DNA of 64,000 nucleotides from Amoebidium appalachense (GCA_963693365.1 CAVNZM010000003.1:1302001-1366000); one strand, 5' to 3'. Positions 11,634 to 62,228 are shown, numbered from the stretch's first letter. The notes: generated by a model from the sequence alone, not told the origin. Numbers and translations are program-made.

Positions 11634-12235
11634 GTGTCAATCGACATATACCTATAATGTAGTAAAAAGAGAGACTGTGTGCACACACCACAATGTACTA
11701 TAAGCAAGAAAATTTCTTCTTTGATATCTCGGTTGATTCTGTTTTGAAGTGAACATCAATGAAGTCAAAAACTCGAGCGTTTTCAAAGCGTGACGCCGGC
11801 CGGCGCCAGAAACGTCACATGGCGAAAGGAATGTTTTACTACCAATGAAACAGGCGTTCTCAAGAGTATGGGCAAATGTTGAAATAAACAACCTTGAAGG
11901 CTTAAATTTGGAAGCCCATTACCAGGTATACTTTCATTTTAGAACCAAAAGATACTCTGCTCAAATACTAAAAGCATATTATATGCATAGGAGGGGTAAT
12001 TTATAAACATACTTCAACAAAAACGATAGTTTCCCTATTCCCATACAAATAAAAAACGTACCACAAATCATAGCATGACAGTGAGCACGTATCTTTTGCC
12101 GCGCTTCCTTGAACCAATCGGCTATCGGTTGCGTCGGTTATTTGTGTGAGCCATCCAACCAATGCGCAACATCGCCGGTTCACAAAAAAGGCCAAAAACA
12201 AGTCCCCGCACGGCCGCACCTACTGAGGTGACTCG

Positions 12236-12334
12236 TATTTTTCCTTACACACACAGCGAACACTGGACTCTCGGGACCGTAGAGCCGCCGCGAGAGAAAG
12301 CATGCACGCGGTCGCGAGAGTGTAAGGAAAAATA
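12236..12334. repeat. Inverted repeat
   Basis: TATTTTTCCTTACAC (12236-12250) is perfectly inverted at 12320-12334. Inside it, ACTCTCG and CGAGAGT extend the potential stem. The loop is about 69 bp and GC-rich. No open frame is present. Confidence 0.6.
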
Positions 12335-13154
12335 GGCGGCAAGTTCATAGCAGCCCAGGCACCGTCAGTACGTGCCAGGTCCCCGCGGGACAAAAGTCAC
12401 AAAACTGCGTAGCCGTGTGAAAGTTTTGTACTGTATGCATACAGAAAATAAGATATATTCATACGATATAATCTGCGTGCTTGAGTAATTTTTTGACAAG
12501 TTAGACGTCATATTAGGTTTTCTGGAGTTAAAGGATCATAACTGGATCTTATCTCCGAGGTAACCCATGACTCAGAGATGTCAAATAAACAGTTGAAGGT
12601 TTGTCTTCGGCTAGCTCTGTGTTCTTGCCGGCAGCAGCATAGACGACTGTAGGGGGCCTGAGAGAAAAGCACAAATAGCTCCTGTTTTTCAGCTTATAGT
12701 CGGAATAGGAACGTCCATTTATCTCCCTGAACACCCTCACCTTCACAACCGTGTGTAAAAACTCGCTCACTGTGACAACAACTGAGCAGTGTTAGTAAGC
12801 AAACACGTGTAGGCGGCCTGTGCCCCAAAATTTTATCCAGTTTTTTACAAGACAGGTGGAGTGTTACGATCGCAGATAGCTGGCAGGATCTAATACTTGT
12901 TCCAGGTACTCCCCCCCCCCCCCCCCCCCCTCCCCCCTCTCTTCCGCCCCTTCCTCCTCAACACACACACACACACACACGAACACACCCCACCCCCATA
13001 CAAACTCACGCGAGCCCTTTGGTTTTTTGTTGACGTTAGCTGGCAGTATATGCCTCTTACGAACACGTCTTGCACCACCATCACGTCAATGATGAACAAG
13101 TGTGACAAACAGAGCAGTAAGCTGGAGATGAGTTGTCTGCCTTGTCGTTTTTGG

Positions 13155-13162
13155 TATATAAA
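13155..13162 (+). promoter_or_regulatory. TATA-like element before the ankyrin-PX gene
   Basis: TATATAAA in the context GGTATATAAACAG lies 184 bp upstream of the proposed ATG at 13346. It is the best core-promoter candidate in this interval. Confidence 0.4.
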
Positions 13163-13345
13163 CAGAACAAGATGGACTGCATGACTGTACATTATTCTGC
13201 AATCATATACATACAGAGACCAAACCTCGTGTTCTTTCTTCACCGCTTCCTGCAGGCACGAGCCTTGACTAATCTATTATCATAACAGCTGGAAATGTAG
13301 TTGAGAATGTCATGTTTGTAAATTGATTGGTCTTTGTGCAACAGA

Positions 13346-25670
<12,325 letters not shown>

Positions 25671-25808
25671 GTGGATGGGGGTCACGTGAGGATATTTTTA
25701 GCCATACCAGATGGTGGGGTTTGATTGGTCGGAATGGCTCTTGTTGCTGAAATGAGCAATGGAAGAGATTTTTGATTGGTTGATGGCTGGCGGGGTGGGG
25801 TGGGGGAA

Positions 25809-25855
<47 letters not shown>

Positions 25856-28167
25856 ACACCCCTTTTTTTTTTTTCTTTTTTTTTTTTAACTGGCGTGTAT
25901 ATAGTTTGTTAAGCGTGGTGTATGGGAGAGTGTGTGCTACATCTACAGAAAGAGTCGAAGAGTCAAGTTACCACCTAGCAGTGTATAGTTGAAACACTTT
26001 GGAGATCAGTGAGATAGTCTGAAGATAGACTGTTTTTATATCTACTGGTAATTTTATGTTTTTCTTTAATATATCGATATCATCCGTTAAGTATGATCGT
26101 CAGTTTCTTTTATATCTCATACGATGTTGGTCGAAGTCTCGATGGATGCAAGTTGTAATTATGGCACGCAAAAGTATATCTACAAGGGAGCATGTTATGT
26201 ATCTTTAAAATATATATCTAATATATTTGCATATTGATGGAGGTTGCAGGGCCTCCGATTTAAATGACGAGATATGATAGGATGGGAAATAATTCCAATA
26301 ATTCCAGGAAGATAGCAGGCCCTAGGATGTGACTTAGCCGAGCCACCTTTCTAGCCATGTCGAAGCTAACACTAAAGATAAACATCATGATATGTTACAG
26401 TAATACATGTATAATCATGAAGTTGATACGTCCTGTCGTGTAATCAAAGAAAGTTCTGCTCACAGTATGAGTCATCGATCTAGTGTGAGGGAATAAAACC
26501 AACGCCTGGTGGTGTGGGTTGCTGTGTATGCGCAGTACCTATTTGGCAGAATTCAAGTACGGCCAGATGTACCGGTACGGAGGGCAAAGCTGGTGTCAAG
26601 AATAACCCCCTCCCCCCCCCCCCCTCCCCCCTCCCCCCCCTTCTGTGCCCCTCTCCCTCCCTTCCGGCGTTCTACACACACGGTGTCACGTGACTGACTG
26701 TGCACACGTACACACACACAAACCCCCAACCCGCCCCACCCCGACCCGGCCCACCGGCCCTGGTGTTTCATGCATGACTTTAGCTGTATGCATTGCAATT
26801 GTATACTCAGTATACCGCGGCGTATGATGTGTGTGCAAGAGAGCAAGGTGGTGGGGTGGTGGTGGTGAATGGTGGCAGTGGCAGTTGTGTGTGTGTGTGC
26901 CACGGTGTGTGTGTGTGTGTGTGCGTGCGTGTGTGTCTGTGTCACACGTATGGGACCCGGGGAGGGGGGGGGGGGGGGGGGGGGGGGGGGTAGTACAGTC
27001 ACACCTGCGGAGGAGTACGAGGGTGGTTTTATTCTTGTACCGTTGTATGTTATCTGTCACGGATATCTCGAGCTCAGCTTGAAGTTCTCATTTTTTAAAG
27101 ATTATCTCAATAAAGTTATCATAAATAAAAGAGAAACAACCTTAATGTTTGGTCTCAGAGGGGTTGTTTTTTCCAAGCTAAGGTAGTTCGATCACAGCCC
27201 CCCCCACCCCACCCCCCCCACCCCCCCCCACCCGGCCGGGAGGGTCCCCATTTCGACGCCGAGGTGCACAGACCTTTTCCTTTTTCTTTTTTTTTTTTGG
27301 GTGGATGGGGGGGGGGGGGGGGGGGGGGGGGGGCCGGCAAACGACTCTGATCACGGTGAGTTCCAAGTGCGCACATCACTCTCCCTGAGAAAGTAAACCT
27401 GCTGGTTGGAAAGGGACACAAAACGCGAATGTCCAGTTGTCTCAGAGCTCAGGGGTCGCCAACCCTTTATTAGAGTGGTTGTAGGATGTACGTCCTGCCC
27501 TGTCCCCCCCCCCCCCCAAAAAAAAAAAAAAAAAAAACACGCACACACACGCACCTATCTACAAGTGTTTGAAACGGAGTACTGACAGAACACACCAGCA
27601 CTACGAGAGAGTAGTGTACTTGTGTACCTGCAACTTTATTTACCATTGTGTTGCATATAAGTAAACCCGTAAGAATATATACGTGTGTGGCTCCATTCAG
27701 AATCATCCGGTTCTTACGTGTAGAGTGTCATTCAGCTGCTGTAATCATACATATTTCATACTTACATATGAAGGAAAACACACACCCGTGTTCGGGGAGA
27801 GGAAACAACATATGCTCACTCTAGCTATCAAGTCATACACGCATGATAGGGCAGTTGTGTTGATACCTCGCCCCTAACACACACGTGGCTGACATTTTAG
27901 AAATATTACATCATTCACTGCAGGTGTCGGATACATTCAGGTTGGTCCATGCAATTATACTGGTCCTTTCAAGAGTTCAGATGTTCCCGAATCACAGGGG
28001 TTTTTTAAGTAGTCATACAGATAACTATTAACAACAATTGTATATACATCCAAATCAACACATCGGTAGAAAACTTCGAATTCGTACACTTGACACAACA
28101 TGCAATCGGAATCCTTCGATCTTTTGCACGGTACATACACGCATAGAAGCCAACTTGACGGAGCCAA
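25671..28167. other. Spacer between convergent ankyrin-PX and MLH3 genes
   Basis: No gene seen. Mostly unique AT-rich DNA with poly-C (25811, 27199), poly-G (26967, 27309) and GT tracts. AATAAA at 26492-26497 (+) is a distant poly(A) candidate for the upstream gene, and TTTATT at 27635-27640 is one for MLH3 on the minus strand. Confidence 0.55.
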
Positions 28168-48486
<20,319 letters not shown>

Positions 48487-48741
48487 AGTGAGAACAGAGG
48501 AGGGCTAAGGAAGAAATGCCATGTTGGTCCGATTAAGCCAAGGCATAGAGGTCCTTGGCGATGTAAGAAGCAAGTAACAAGTGGCTTGCTAGAACTGGCA
48601 TGTGCATGTGCATGCATCGATCGGTCGTTTCTCTCTTTCTCCTTCCAAGGTTAGCTGAGTTTCCTCAAAAAGTAGGAATAGGCCTATTGGAAACTAAAAA
48701 TAGATGATGTTGAACCGCCAATGGGATCTCTACGATAACCA

Positions 48742-48754
48742 TTTTGGCGGGAAA
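48742..48754 (-). promoter_or_regulatory. E2F-like site upstream of MLH3
   Basis: TTTTGGCGGGAAA on the plus strand reads TTTCCCGCCAAAA on the coding strand. It contains the E2F/DP consensus TTTSSCGC, about 256 bp upstream of the MLH3 ATG, next to a GC-rich patch. Cell-cycle-linked transcription is inferred from the motif only. Confidence 0.5.
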
Positions 48755-48835
48755 TGGCCCCCCGGCCCCCGCGGCCCCCCGGAAAATCTCCCTGAATATT
48801 TAATTTCAAGTTCGAAATGGTACCTCTTGAACGTT

Positions 48836-49006
48836 CTTTTTTTTTCTTTTGACTGGATTTATTCGACGGAAAGATATGCAAGTATGCACGGCATACTGAG
48901 AAGACAATAAAAACTTCACGGGTTATCCAGTAACAAGTGCATACTGAGATACCTGAACACTGTGTGAAAATCATATAAATACTCAATGTGACGACCAACA
49001 GAATTC
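48836..49006 (-). mobile_element. Retroelement copy C (terminal 3' UTR piece)
   Basis: On the minus strand this is the last 170 bp of the element, from GAATTC to the A-rich tail after CCAGTCAAAAG. It lies immediately downstream of copy B and has no upstream part. Confidence 0.65.
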
Positions 49007-49490
49007 TTTTTTTTCTTTTGACTGGATTTATTCAACGGAAAGATATGCAAGTATGCACGGCATACTGAGAAGACAATAAAAACTTCACGAGTTATCCAGT
49101 AACAAGTGCATACTGAGATACCTGAACACTGTGTGAAAATCATATAAATACTCAATGTGACGACCAACAGAATTCAACAAAAAGTCTAAAGTGTTCACAT
49201 TGCCAGCTAGTGAAGCAGATACCCGGAGGGAAAGAGGTAAAACGCGACATAAAAATTCACACCTATCAACATGCTTGCGATAAAAAGGTTCAGCACAAAA
49301 GTGGCACCAGCGGCGATGAAAACAAAAATTGCAGCGCCACTGCACAACTTCCCAGGCAATATCAACATCAGAGCACCATACAGATTTATCTACTAAGGTG
49401 GTATCCATACGTACAGCAGGAGAAATGTATCCTGCCAAAGCTCCCAAAAAGCGATAATGATCAGTACGGTGTTGCCTAAGGAACATAACA
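49007..49490 (-). mobile_element. Retroelement copy B
   Basis: Closely matches copy A (9683-10175) in inverted orientation. It includes the Cys/His-rich frame (76 of about 81 residues identical by eye, all substitutions in frame), the 3' UTR, AATAAA and the A-rich tail. It stops upstream at the same ATGTTCCTTAGGCAAC boundary as copy A. Confidence 0.65.
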
Positions 49491-49639
49491 CATGCCGACT
49501 GAGTTTTACCTTCGATTTCTCTATCAGAACGAGAAAGAAACTTATACTGCGTATGGTAATAACGCGAAAAGGCAGAAAAAACAGGAAGAGAAAAGAAAGA
49601 GGGAGTGAGATAGCGAGAGGAAGAATCAGGTGGAAAGAG

Positions 49640-49757
49640 GATTCAACAAAAAGTCTGAAGTGGTCACATTGCCAGCCAGTGTAGCAGACACCCGTAGGGA
49701 AAGAGGTAAAACGCGACATAAAAACTCACACCTATCAACATGCTTGCGATTAAAAGC
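49640..49757 (-). mobile_element. Retroelement copy D (internal piece)
   Basis: 118 bp matching the end of the Cys-rich frame and early 3' UTR of copy B, ending at GGATTC where the others have GAATTC. About 150 bp of unrelated sequence separates it from copy B. Confidence 0.6.
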
Positions 49758-50479
49758 GTTTTGCCTAAATAATGTCGGTGTTTTTGTAATTGAAGGTAGT
49801 TGCGCAGTGCTCCTGGCATATGTGCTAATGCTTCATCGTCACGATGAATTGATGCTAATAATAAAATTGTTGTGGTTGTATTGTGAGCTGATGCATGTAC
49901 ATGTATCGTTGTTAAGTATGCAGCTGTATAATTATGCACTTGCATGTACTTGAGGAATGTAACTTGTGCCTAGGCCTATTTAAATCCGGTCCCCCATATA
50001 TGTGACTTTTCAGCTTACGGGTGGAAAAGAATGGCCAAAAGAAATACAATGTACGCAGTGCACGTGAATGGTTCGATGGTGTGTGTACATGTATGTATTG
50101 TGCAAATGCCTCCCCCCCTCCCCCCCCCCCCCCCCCTCCGGATCCCCCTCCTCACTAAAAAAAAAAAAAAGAGAGAGAGAGTTTTTTTCACGCTTCCGTC
50201 CTCACCCACACAGTGGCACGCCCGCACACACACATATGCGTACCTGAACAATCACCCCGGGCCCATCCACTCGACCGTATCACCACCCTGTTTATGATGG
50301 GCCACATATTCTCCCCCGGCCCACACCTCTCTCACACACACACTCTCTCTCTCTCTCCCCGGCCCCTCTCTCCTCCTTCCCCTCCCCCGACACATACAAA
50401 CACACACACACACACGTGCACACACACGCGTGCGCACACACACAGTGTCAGTCTCACCACGGTGACCTAGGTGTGTACA

Positions 50480-50510
<31 letters not shown>

Positions 50511-50598
50511 TGTGTGACGTGTTGCATTTGTTTATGTGTGTTGGGGGAAAGGGGGGGGAGGTAGCCCCCAATGTCGGCCCCACTGATGACGCTTCCCG

Positions 50599-50631
<33 letters not shown>

Positions 50632-50819
50632 CATCGCCGTACGCGTGGCGGGGAAATTCTATAGTCTACATTGCGTAGACAATTTGATTACGTCATTCAA
50701 TGTAGTCTTCCGCCACCGTGGAGGGGCAGAAATTTGGGGCTAATATATTAGGGGGGAGGGGGGGGGGGGGGGGGGGGGGGAGGACGGTTCGCGTCTATGA
50801 CATTGTATGTGTAGATGTG

Positions 50820-50837
50820 CTTGCGAGGGGTTTTTTT

Positions 50838-50879
<42 letters not shown>

Positions 50880-50960
50880 GTGGTGGTGGTGGTGGTGGAG
50901 GGGTGTGTGTGTGTGTGTGTGTGTTTTTTTTTGGGGGGGGGGGGGGGGGGGGGGGGGGGG
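50820..50960. repeat. Poly-T / (GT)n / poly-G compound tract
   Basis: T run, GT tract, GGT units, GT tract, T run and G run in succession. Confidence 0.85.
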
Positions 50961-51291
50961 TAAGTTCGTAGTGAACCAATAATCGGCAACAGAGCACAGT
51001 TTATTCTGCTTCATGGTTACGTCGTAGCCGACAGATCACTACATTACAAGATTATCATCAGCTCTACTAGTCCCTTTACAAAAACAGATACAGGTGAAAG
51101 CAGCCAACACCCAAATCCGAGGCATTAGACTAGAGTACGAAAACATTAATATTGTAGACCGTGTAAGCCAACACTTATAAACCTCAATACAAAACTGGGT
51201 GAAAGCTACATCTATACACCTATTTATATTTCATGAGGGAATCCCACGCGAATTTGCAAATAAATATAAACGGGCGAGAATGCAAGTGGTA

Positions 51292-51336
<45 letters not shown>

Positions 51337-52022
51337 CGTCCATACGTGCATATGCGATTTGAGTCACTGTGCCAGGACACCGAAATGCTGATGTGTAAAC
51401 TGCAAGCCCAAGCCCAAGTCCCCCCCCCCCCCCTCCCCCCTTCCATACACACACACACACACACACCCACACACTCTAACACACGAAGGACTGTTTTGTC
51501 CTTGTATGTGCTGTCACCTGCTACTTCTTACAGCAAAACGCGAAATCCCCCCTAGCATAAAGCGACAAGAAGAAAAAGCTTGATGCTTGACAAGTTCTTA
51601 TACTTTTATGCGAATGGAAGATTCGGGAACAAATAGATATCCAACTGCATGCCGCTATATTTGCCACCAGGCCATTTGTCTTATCTACCCAACATCACTA
51701 ACTACGATGAGAGTTATAGAGCAGCCCGTTTAGAAATCGATACTTCAATGACACCACACATGCATGCACGCACACACACACACACACCCAACAAGGGTAA
51801 CAATAACAAAGAGAAAAAAGGAAACACAGAACAGACTAGATTACTCACAATAAGAATAACAGATAGATGATTTAGCCGAAGGGAGAGAGCCGCTTCTTCA
51901 ACACAAGGAGCTTGGAGGGTCTTTAAAAAAAAAAACTATAAAAAAAAAACTAAAAAAAAAAAAAAAAAAAACTGGAGAGGAATATACGGGCAGGTGGGGA
52001 GGGAAGAGGGGGGAAGAGGGGG

Positions 52023-52027
52023 GGGGG

Positions 52028-52069
<42 letters not shown>
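52023..52069. repeat. Poly-G run
   Basis: G run of about 40 uninterrupted bases, downstream of the carrier gene. Confidence 0.9.
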
Positions 52070-52071
<2 letters not shown>

Positions 52072-52234
52072 AACACGAGTTCAACATCTCTCAATTTTTT
52101 AAAAGAACAAGTAGCAGAAAAAAACTCTGGAAAGAGAAAGAAAGAAAAAAGATGGAGGAAGAATATTTCCTTGCCGCACATGCAGCCATCGATTCTGGCA
52201 ACTATTACTCACTGTACCCTATGCTTGGAAAAAC

Positions 52235-58585
<6,351 letters not shown>

Positions 58586-59089
58586 CTTCGCGAAATTCAA
58601 ATAATGAAGATAGGCGAAGGGGCGACGTAGTTATGGAGTTTTGGGGTAAGAAAAAGCGAAGTCCGAAAAAAAAAAGGTTTTTGTTTTCTTGACGTTATGA
58701 ATGAAAATACATACAGCCGTCTCGCTATAAGTTTTCTCTTCTCTTCTCTCTCCTCTTTCTCCGAGCTTTTTCTCTACCCAGGCTGCAGTGGGAAGCTGTA
58801 GTCTGCTTGACAAGCTTGTATCATGTTTGATGACGACATTGTGACGACAATCAGAATAATGCGATTTTATTGGCTACCAATTCTTAGGACCATTTTGATT
58901 GGAAGAACAAAGTAAGGCTTGTGCGAGCTCTTTGTTGATTGGCTAAAACGGCACCATGTTGCTAAAACGGCACCACATGTGCACCGGACCCGGCAGGCCC
59001 GACCATCAACCCGTTTTTACGGTAAAAAATACCCTAAACGTTTCGAAAATACCATCAAATTTTCAGTTTATGGTAAGCCTCCGCAACTT

Positions 59090-59293
59090 TCACTTTCACT
59101 TCGATCTCTTAGCTGTCACGTCAACTTTTTTTCCCGATTCTTCACCATGGCAGGTATATAAAGGCTTTCGTTTCTTCTTTTTGTGGACTTCACTTTCACT
59201 TCCATCTCTTAGCTGTCACGTCAACTTTTTTTTCCCGATTCTTCACCATGGCAGGTATATAAAGGCTGAAATTTCGTTTCTTCTATTTGTGGT
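59090..59293 (+). repeat. Tandem duplication carrying TATA-like elements
   Basis: Two nearly identical units of about 100 bp run from CACTTTCACTT through CTTAGCTGTCACGTCAACTT and CACCATGGCAGGTATATAAAG. Each contains GGTATATAAAGG, a good TATA match. Each also reads as a Kozak-like CACCATGG followed by GTATAT, which could be a start codon plus 5' splice site. Confidence 0.7.
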
Positions 59294-60080
59294 GGGAGAC
59301 AGGAGTCCCACTCAGGGGAACGTGACTGCAGCGTGTGTGTGGTGTGGCCTGGTGTATTCCTACTGCTGTGAGAGTGTGGGGGCATCTTCCTTTCGCGGAG
59401 TTTCTCGCTTGAAAAGTGGTTTCTTCAACGCCTGGTGGTCCACTGCAACCTATGGTAACTTCCACACGCTGTCTACGCTTCTACGCGACCTATTGGCGGT
59501 GGGCTGCTGCAACTTCTTCAGCTACTTCTGCGCTGCGTGAGTGGAGGGGCGGCTACTTGGTCGTCGGGGAGCTTTCCAAGTGACTGCCAGTCCTTAGCCT
59601 CCATTCGTATGGCAATGACCGGGTTTGCTTGCATGCATTCTGTAATTGTGTTTTTCTGTGTGTCCTGCCACAACTAGGCCACCTTATCAGAGAGCTAGAT
59701 GCAGTTTCTCCGGGTTATCTAGGTGCCGGGCCCGTTGGGATTGTTTTTAGCTCAGATTTGGTCTGCATTGCTCTTTTAGAGGCTGACTTGCTTGCTGTGC
59801 CTCGGTAGGTTTTGAGGGGGGCCTGTTGGGAAGCAGCAGTAATGATGTCTTCTTGCGGAGTGTGGTCTGGTCAACATCGATGCATATGACCAGTTGGAGC
59901 AAACTAGTTTCACGCATATGTACACGTACACTTAAGGTTTTGCCCGCTGGTGTCCTTTGTCACTTGTCGCTTTATTTTTATTTCGTAGCTTTGGCTTTTT
60001 CAGTTCCATTGGTGGTTATGTAGCCTGTGGCTGCACGTTGCCTTCATCAACGGATCAATAAACCCGAGTCAAAAGAAAAT
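59294..60080 (+). other. Possible short transcription unit
   Basis: Unique sequence downstream of the duplicated TATA segment ends at AATAAA (60057) followed by CCCGAGTCAAAAGAAAA, the same 3' motif as the retroelement copies. An open frame (about 59293-59540, ending GCCNFFSYFCAA) lacks an ATG. It may be a retroelement or non-coding unit; function unknown. Confidence 0.35.
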
Positions 60081-60342
60081 TTTCGGGCTTGCCGGACCGT
60101 GACGTAATGCCCAGAGTAAGTCTGTCAATCGTATGTACGTTCGAGAAAGGAGTCCCTTGTAATTATTCCAGCCTTCGTAGTTTATGAAGGGATGCGGCCG
60201 GCGGGTATATTGCATGGCAGCACAAAAAAGTTAACTTTTCGAATATTTGCCGCACATGCATTATGCAAAATGTTGCAATCGTTGTGTGGGGGACACGTGT
60301 GTGTGTGTGGGTGGGTGGGGGGTTCCCACTGCAATGGGCCAA

Positions 60343-60474
60343 GAATTAGCGCAAGTCCTCAGAAAACAGGCATTTCTATCTATTGCCGTAGCAACGATAA
60401 AAGTTTAGTAGCTCTGCACCCGCCGGGGGGAAAGGGGCAGGACGGGGCCCGGGGGGGTTGGGGGAAGGTGACAA

Positions 60475-60475
<1 letters not shown>
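60343..60475 (+). repeat. Short dispersed repeat, copy 1
   Basis: GCGCAAGTCCTCAGAAAACA followed by GGCATTTCTA and AGCTCTGCACCC, leading into G-rich DNA. Recurs at 61015. Confidence 0.55.
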
Positions 60476-60510
<35 letters not shown>

Positions 60511-60881
60511 TCGAGGGTAATGGCCGTCAAAAGGTGTATTAGTGCACGTGATGTACAGTCATGTACATGATATGCAACTGAGTACATGCTTTCGTCTTGC
60601 AAGTATACGTGAATATTGAGTTTTCTTGCACTGTTGACGTGGGTGCCGTATTCGTGCACCCTCTTGCTGTGTGTGTGGGTGTGTGGGTGTGTTGATCATG
60701 AGTTGGTGGTGGGGTGTGTGTGTGGGGGGGAGGGGGGGAGGGGGAGAGGGAGTGAAGAGGGGGGGGGGGGGGGGGGGTTGTCTAAAGGCTCGGAGGACGA
60801 GAGGAAGTCGTCAAAAAACGTACACGATCCCTGTTTAATTACCAAGGTGTGTTTGACATTGTGTGTGAGGTGTGTGTGAAG

Positions 60882-60883
<2 letters not shown>

Positions 60884-60946
<63 letters not shown>
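60884..60946. repeat. (GT)n tract
   Basis: About 31 GT units, followed by a G run at 60967. Confidence 0.9.
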
Positions 60947-60949
<3 letters not shown>

Positions 60950-61014
60950 GAGAAAGGATGGGGGAGGGGGGGGGGGGGGGGGGATGGATTAAAAGGCTGG
61001 CAATGGGACAGCGA

Positions 61015-61122
61015 GCGCAAGTCCTCAGGAAACAGACATTTCTAAGCTGTATTACTTACAACAAATAAAAAGCTCTGGCCCACCCCCGGGGGGGGGGGGG
61101 GGGGAGGGGGGGGGGGGGAGGG
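61015..61122 (+). repeat. Short dispersed repeat, copy 2
   Basis: GCGCAAGTCCTCAGGAAACA followed by GACATTTCTA and AGCTCTGGCCC, then poly-G. Same order as 60343, with diverged middle. Confidence 0.55.
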
Positions 61123-61743
61123 CAAACACGCTCAGGGACAGCCTGAGTCACAGGTGTTCAGTCGTCTTCTGTCATTCAACCTATAGAATTTTATATGTTG
61201 AGCAGAAACGGTTTACATCGGACCTATAATTTGATAAACTTTAATGATGTTAGAGTAGTTGTTTCAGCTAGTGTGTGGCCACGGTTTTATTTGCTGATCA
61301 TAGAAAGCTACCAATATAAAGCCCCAACTTTGTGACGGCTGCTGCAGAGTACGCCGGTGTAATGCATGCCATGGAGCTCTGAAACATGTAAGTCATGTAA
61401 TGCATGGCACTTAGTCTATAAGTAGAGGCCTAATTGGAAGGAGATTATATGAAAAACGGTTGAACTTGAAAAGTAGGAATATGGTTAAGAGAGGAAGGGA
61501 TGGTATGGACGAGAAGAGAAGGGGGGGGGGGGGGGGGGGGTGTTTAGTTGTAGCGGCCAGGAAGCCAGCATTTCAGAGCCAATTTCTAACATTACTAAGT
61601 AATATGTAGCTCTTTATTTTCACGTCATCATCATATGCACAGCAAGCAGTATTTCTACTAGTAGTTTTATATATTGGTACCAGTGCTCATTATGGCTCTT
61701 TCAAATGATCTGTCATTATATAAACATTCTTTGAGATTAGCAG

Positions 61744-61833
61744 GACGCTATATTCCGCGATTCAAAAATTAGTCGCTAGGGTCCTCATGACGCTATATTC
61801 CGCGATTCAATAATTAGTCGCTAGGGTCCTCAT
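61744..61833 (+). repeat. 45-bp tandem duplication
   Basis: Two copies starting GACGCTATATTCCGCGATTC and ending AGTCGCTAGGGTCCTCAT, with one mismatch. Confidence 0.9.
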
Positions 61834-62061
61834 ATTCGTTGGAGGCTGAACAATTAACAAGAAGTTATCAGTTAACGAGATTTATGTCCCAAGCAGCGGC
61901 AGCTCTGTGACAAAATCCAAGCCCCTCCCCCCTCCCCCCCCCCCTCCCCCCACCCCACGCCCGGGTGGAAAATGTGCCCAAGACACCTGTCCGTAAAACC
62001 CCAAAGGCAAAAATCTCGACCCTTCAAACGAATTTAAGCCCTGCTCTCTCTTGACATCTTA

Positions 62062-62143
62062 CCCGTAAAAACCATATTCTATGCCTACTTTTTCGATAAA
62101 ATCCCGTAAAAACCATATTTTATGCCTACTTTTTCGATGAAAT
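62062..62143 (+). repeat. 41-bp tandem duplication
   Basis: Two copies starting CCCGTAAAAACCATATT and ending CTACTTTTTCGAT, differing at two or three positions. Confidence 0.9.
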
Positions 62144-62221
62144 CTCAAATCTCATTGCGAGTTTTCCGTCTATTTCTGACGCGAAAATATCACAAACAGT
62201 GTTGTGTGCCAGTTATCCAGT

Positions 62222-62227
62222 TTTATT
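62222..62227 (-). promoter_or_regulatory. AATAAA signal of the CoA-disulfide-reductase-like gene
   Basis: AATAAA on the minus strand lies two bases after the stop codon, implying an extremely short 3' UTR if used. Confidence 0.5.
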
Positions 62228-62228
62228 T

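Larger units (their letters stand above)
48487..52234. other. Spacer between MLH3 and the carrier gene
   Basis: Contains the MLH3 promoter region, a rearranged retroelement cluster (48836-49757), then unique DNA with scattered poly-G/poly-C and A runs (50113, 50601-50630, 50760, 50936, 51420, 52020-52070). No further gene recognised. Confidence 0.6.
58586..62228. other. Spacer between carrier and CoA-disulfide-reductase-like genes
   Basis: Contains the carrier upstream region, a duplicated promoter-like segment (59090-59293), a possible short transcription unit ending near 60080, GT/poly-G tracts (60476, 60765, 60885, 61091, 61520) and two short tandem duplications. No conserved protein recognised. 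Confidence 0.55.
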
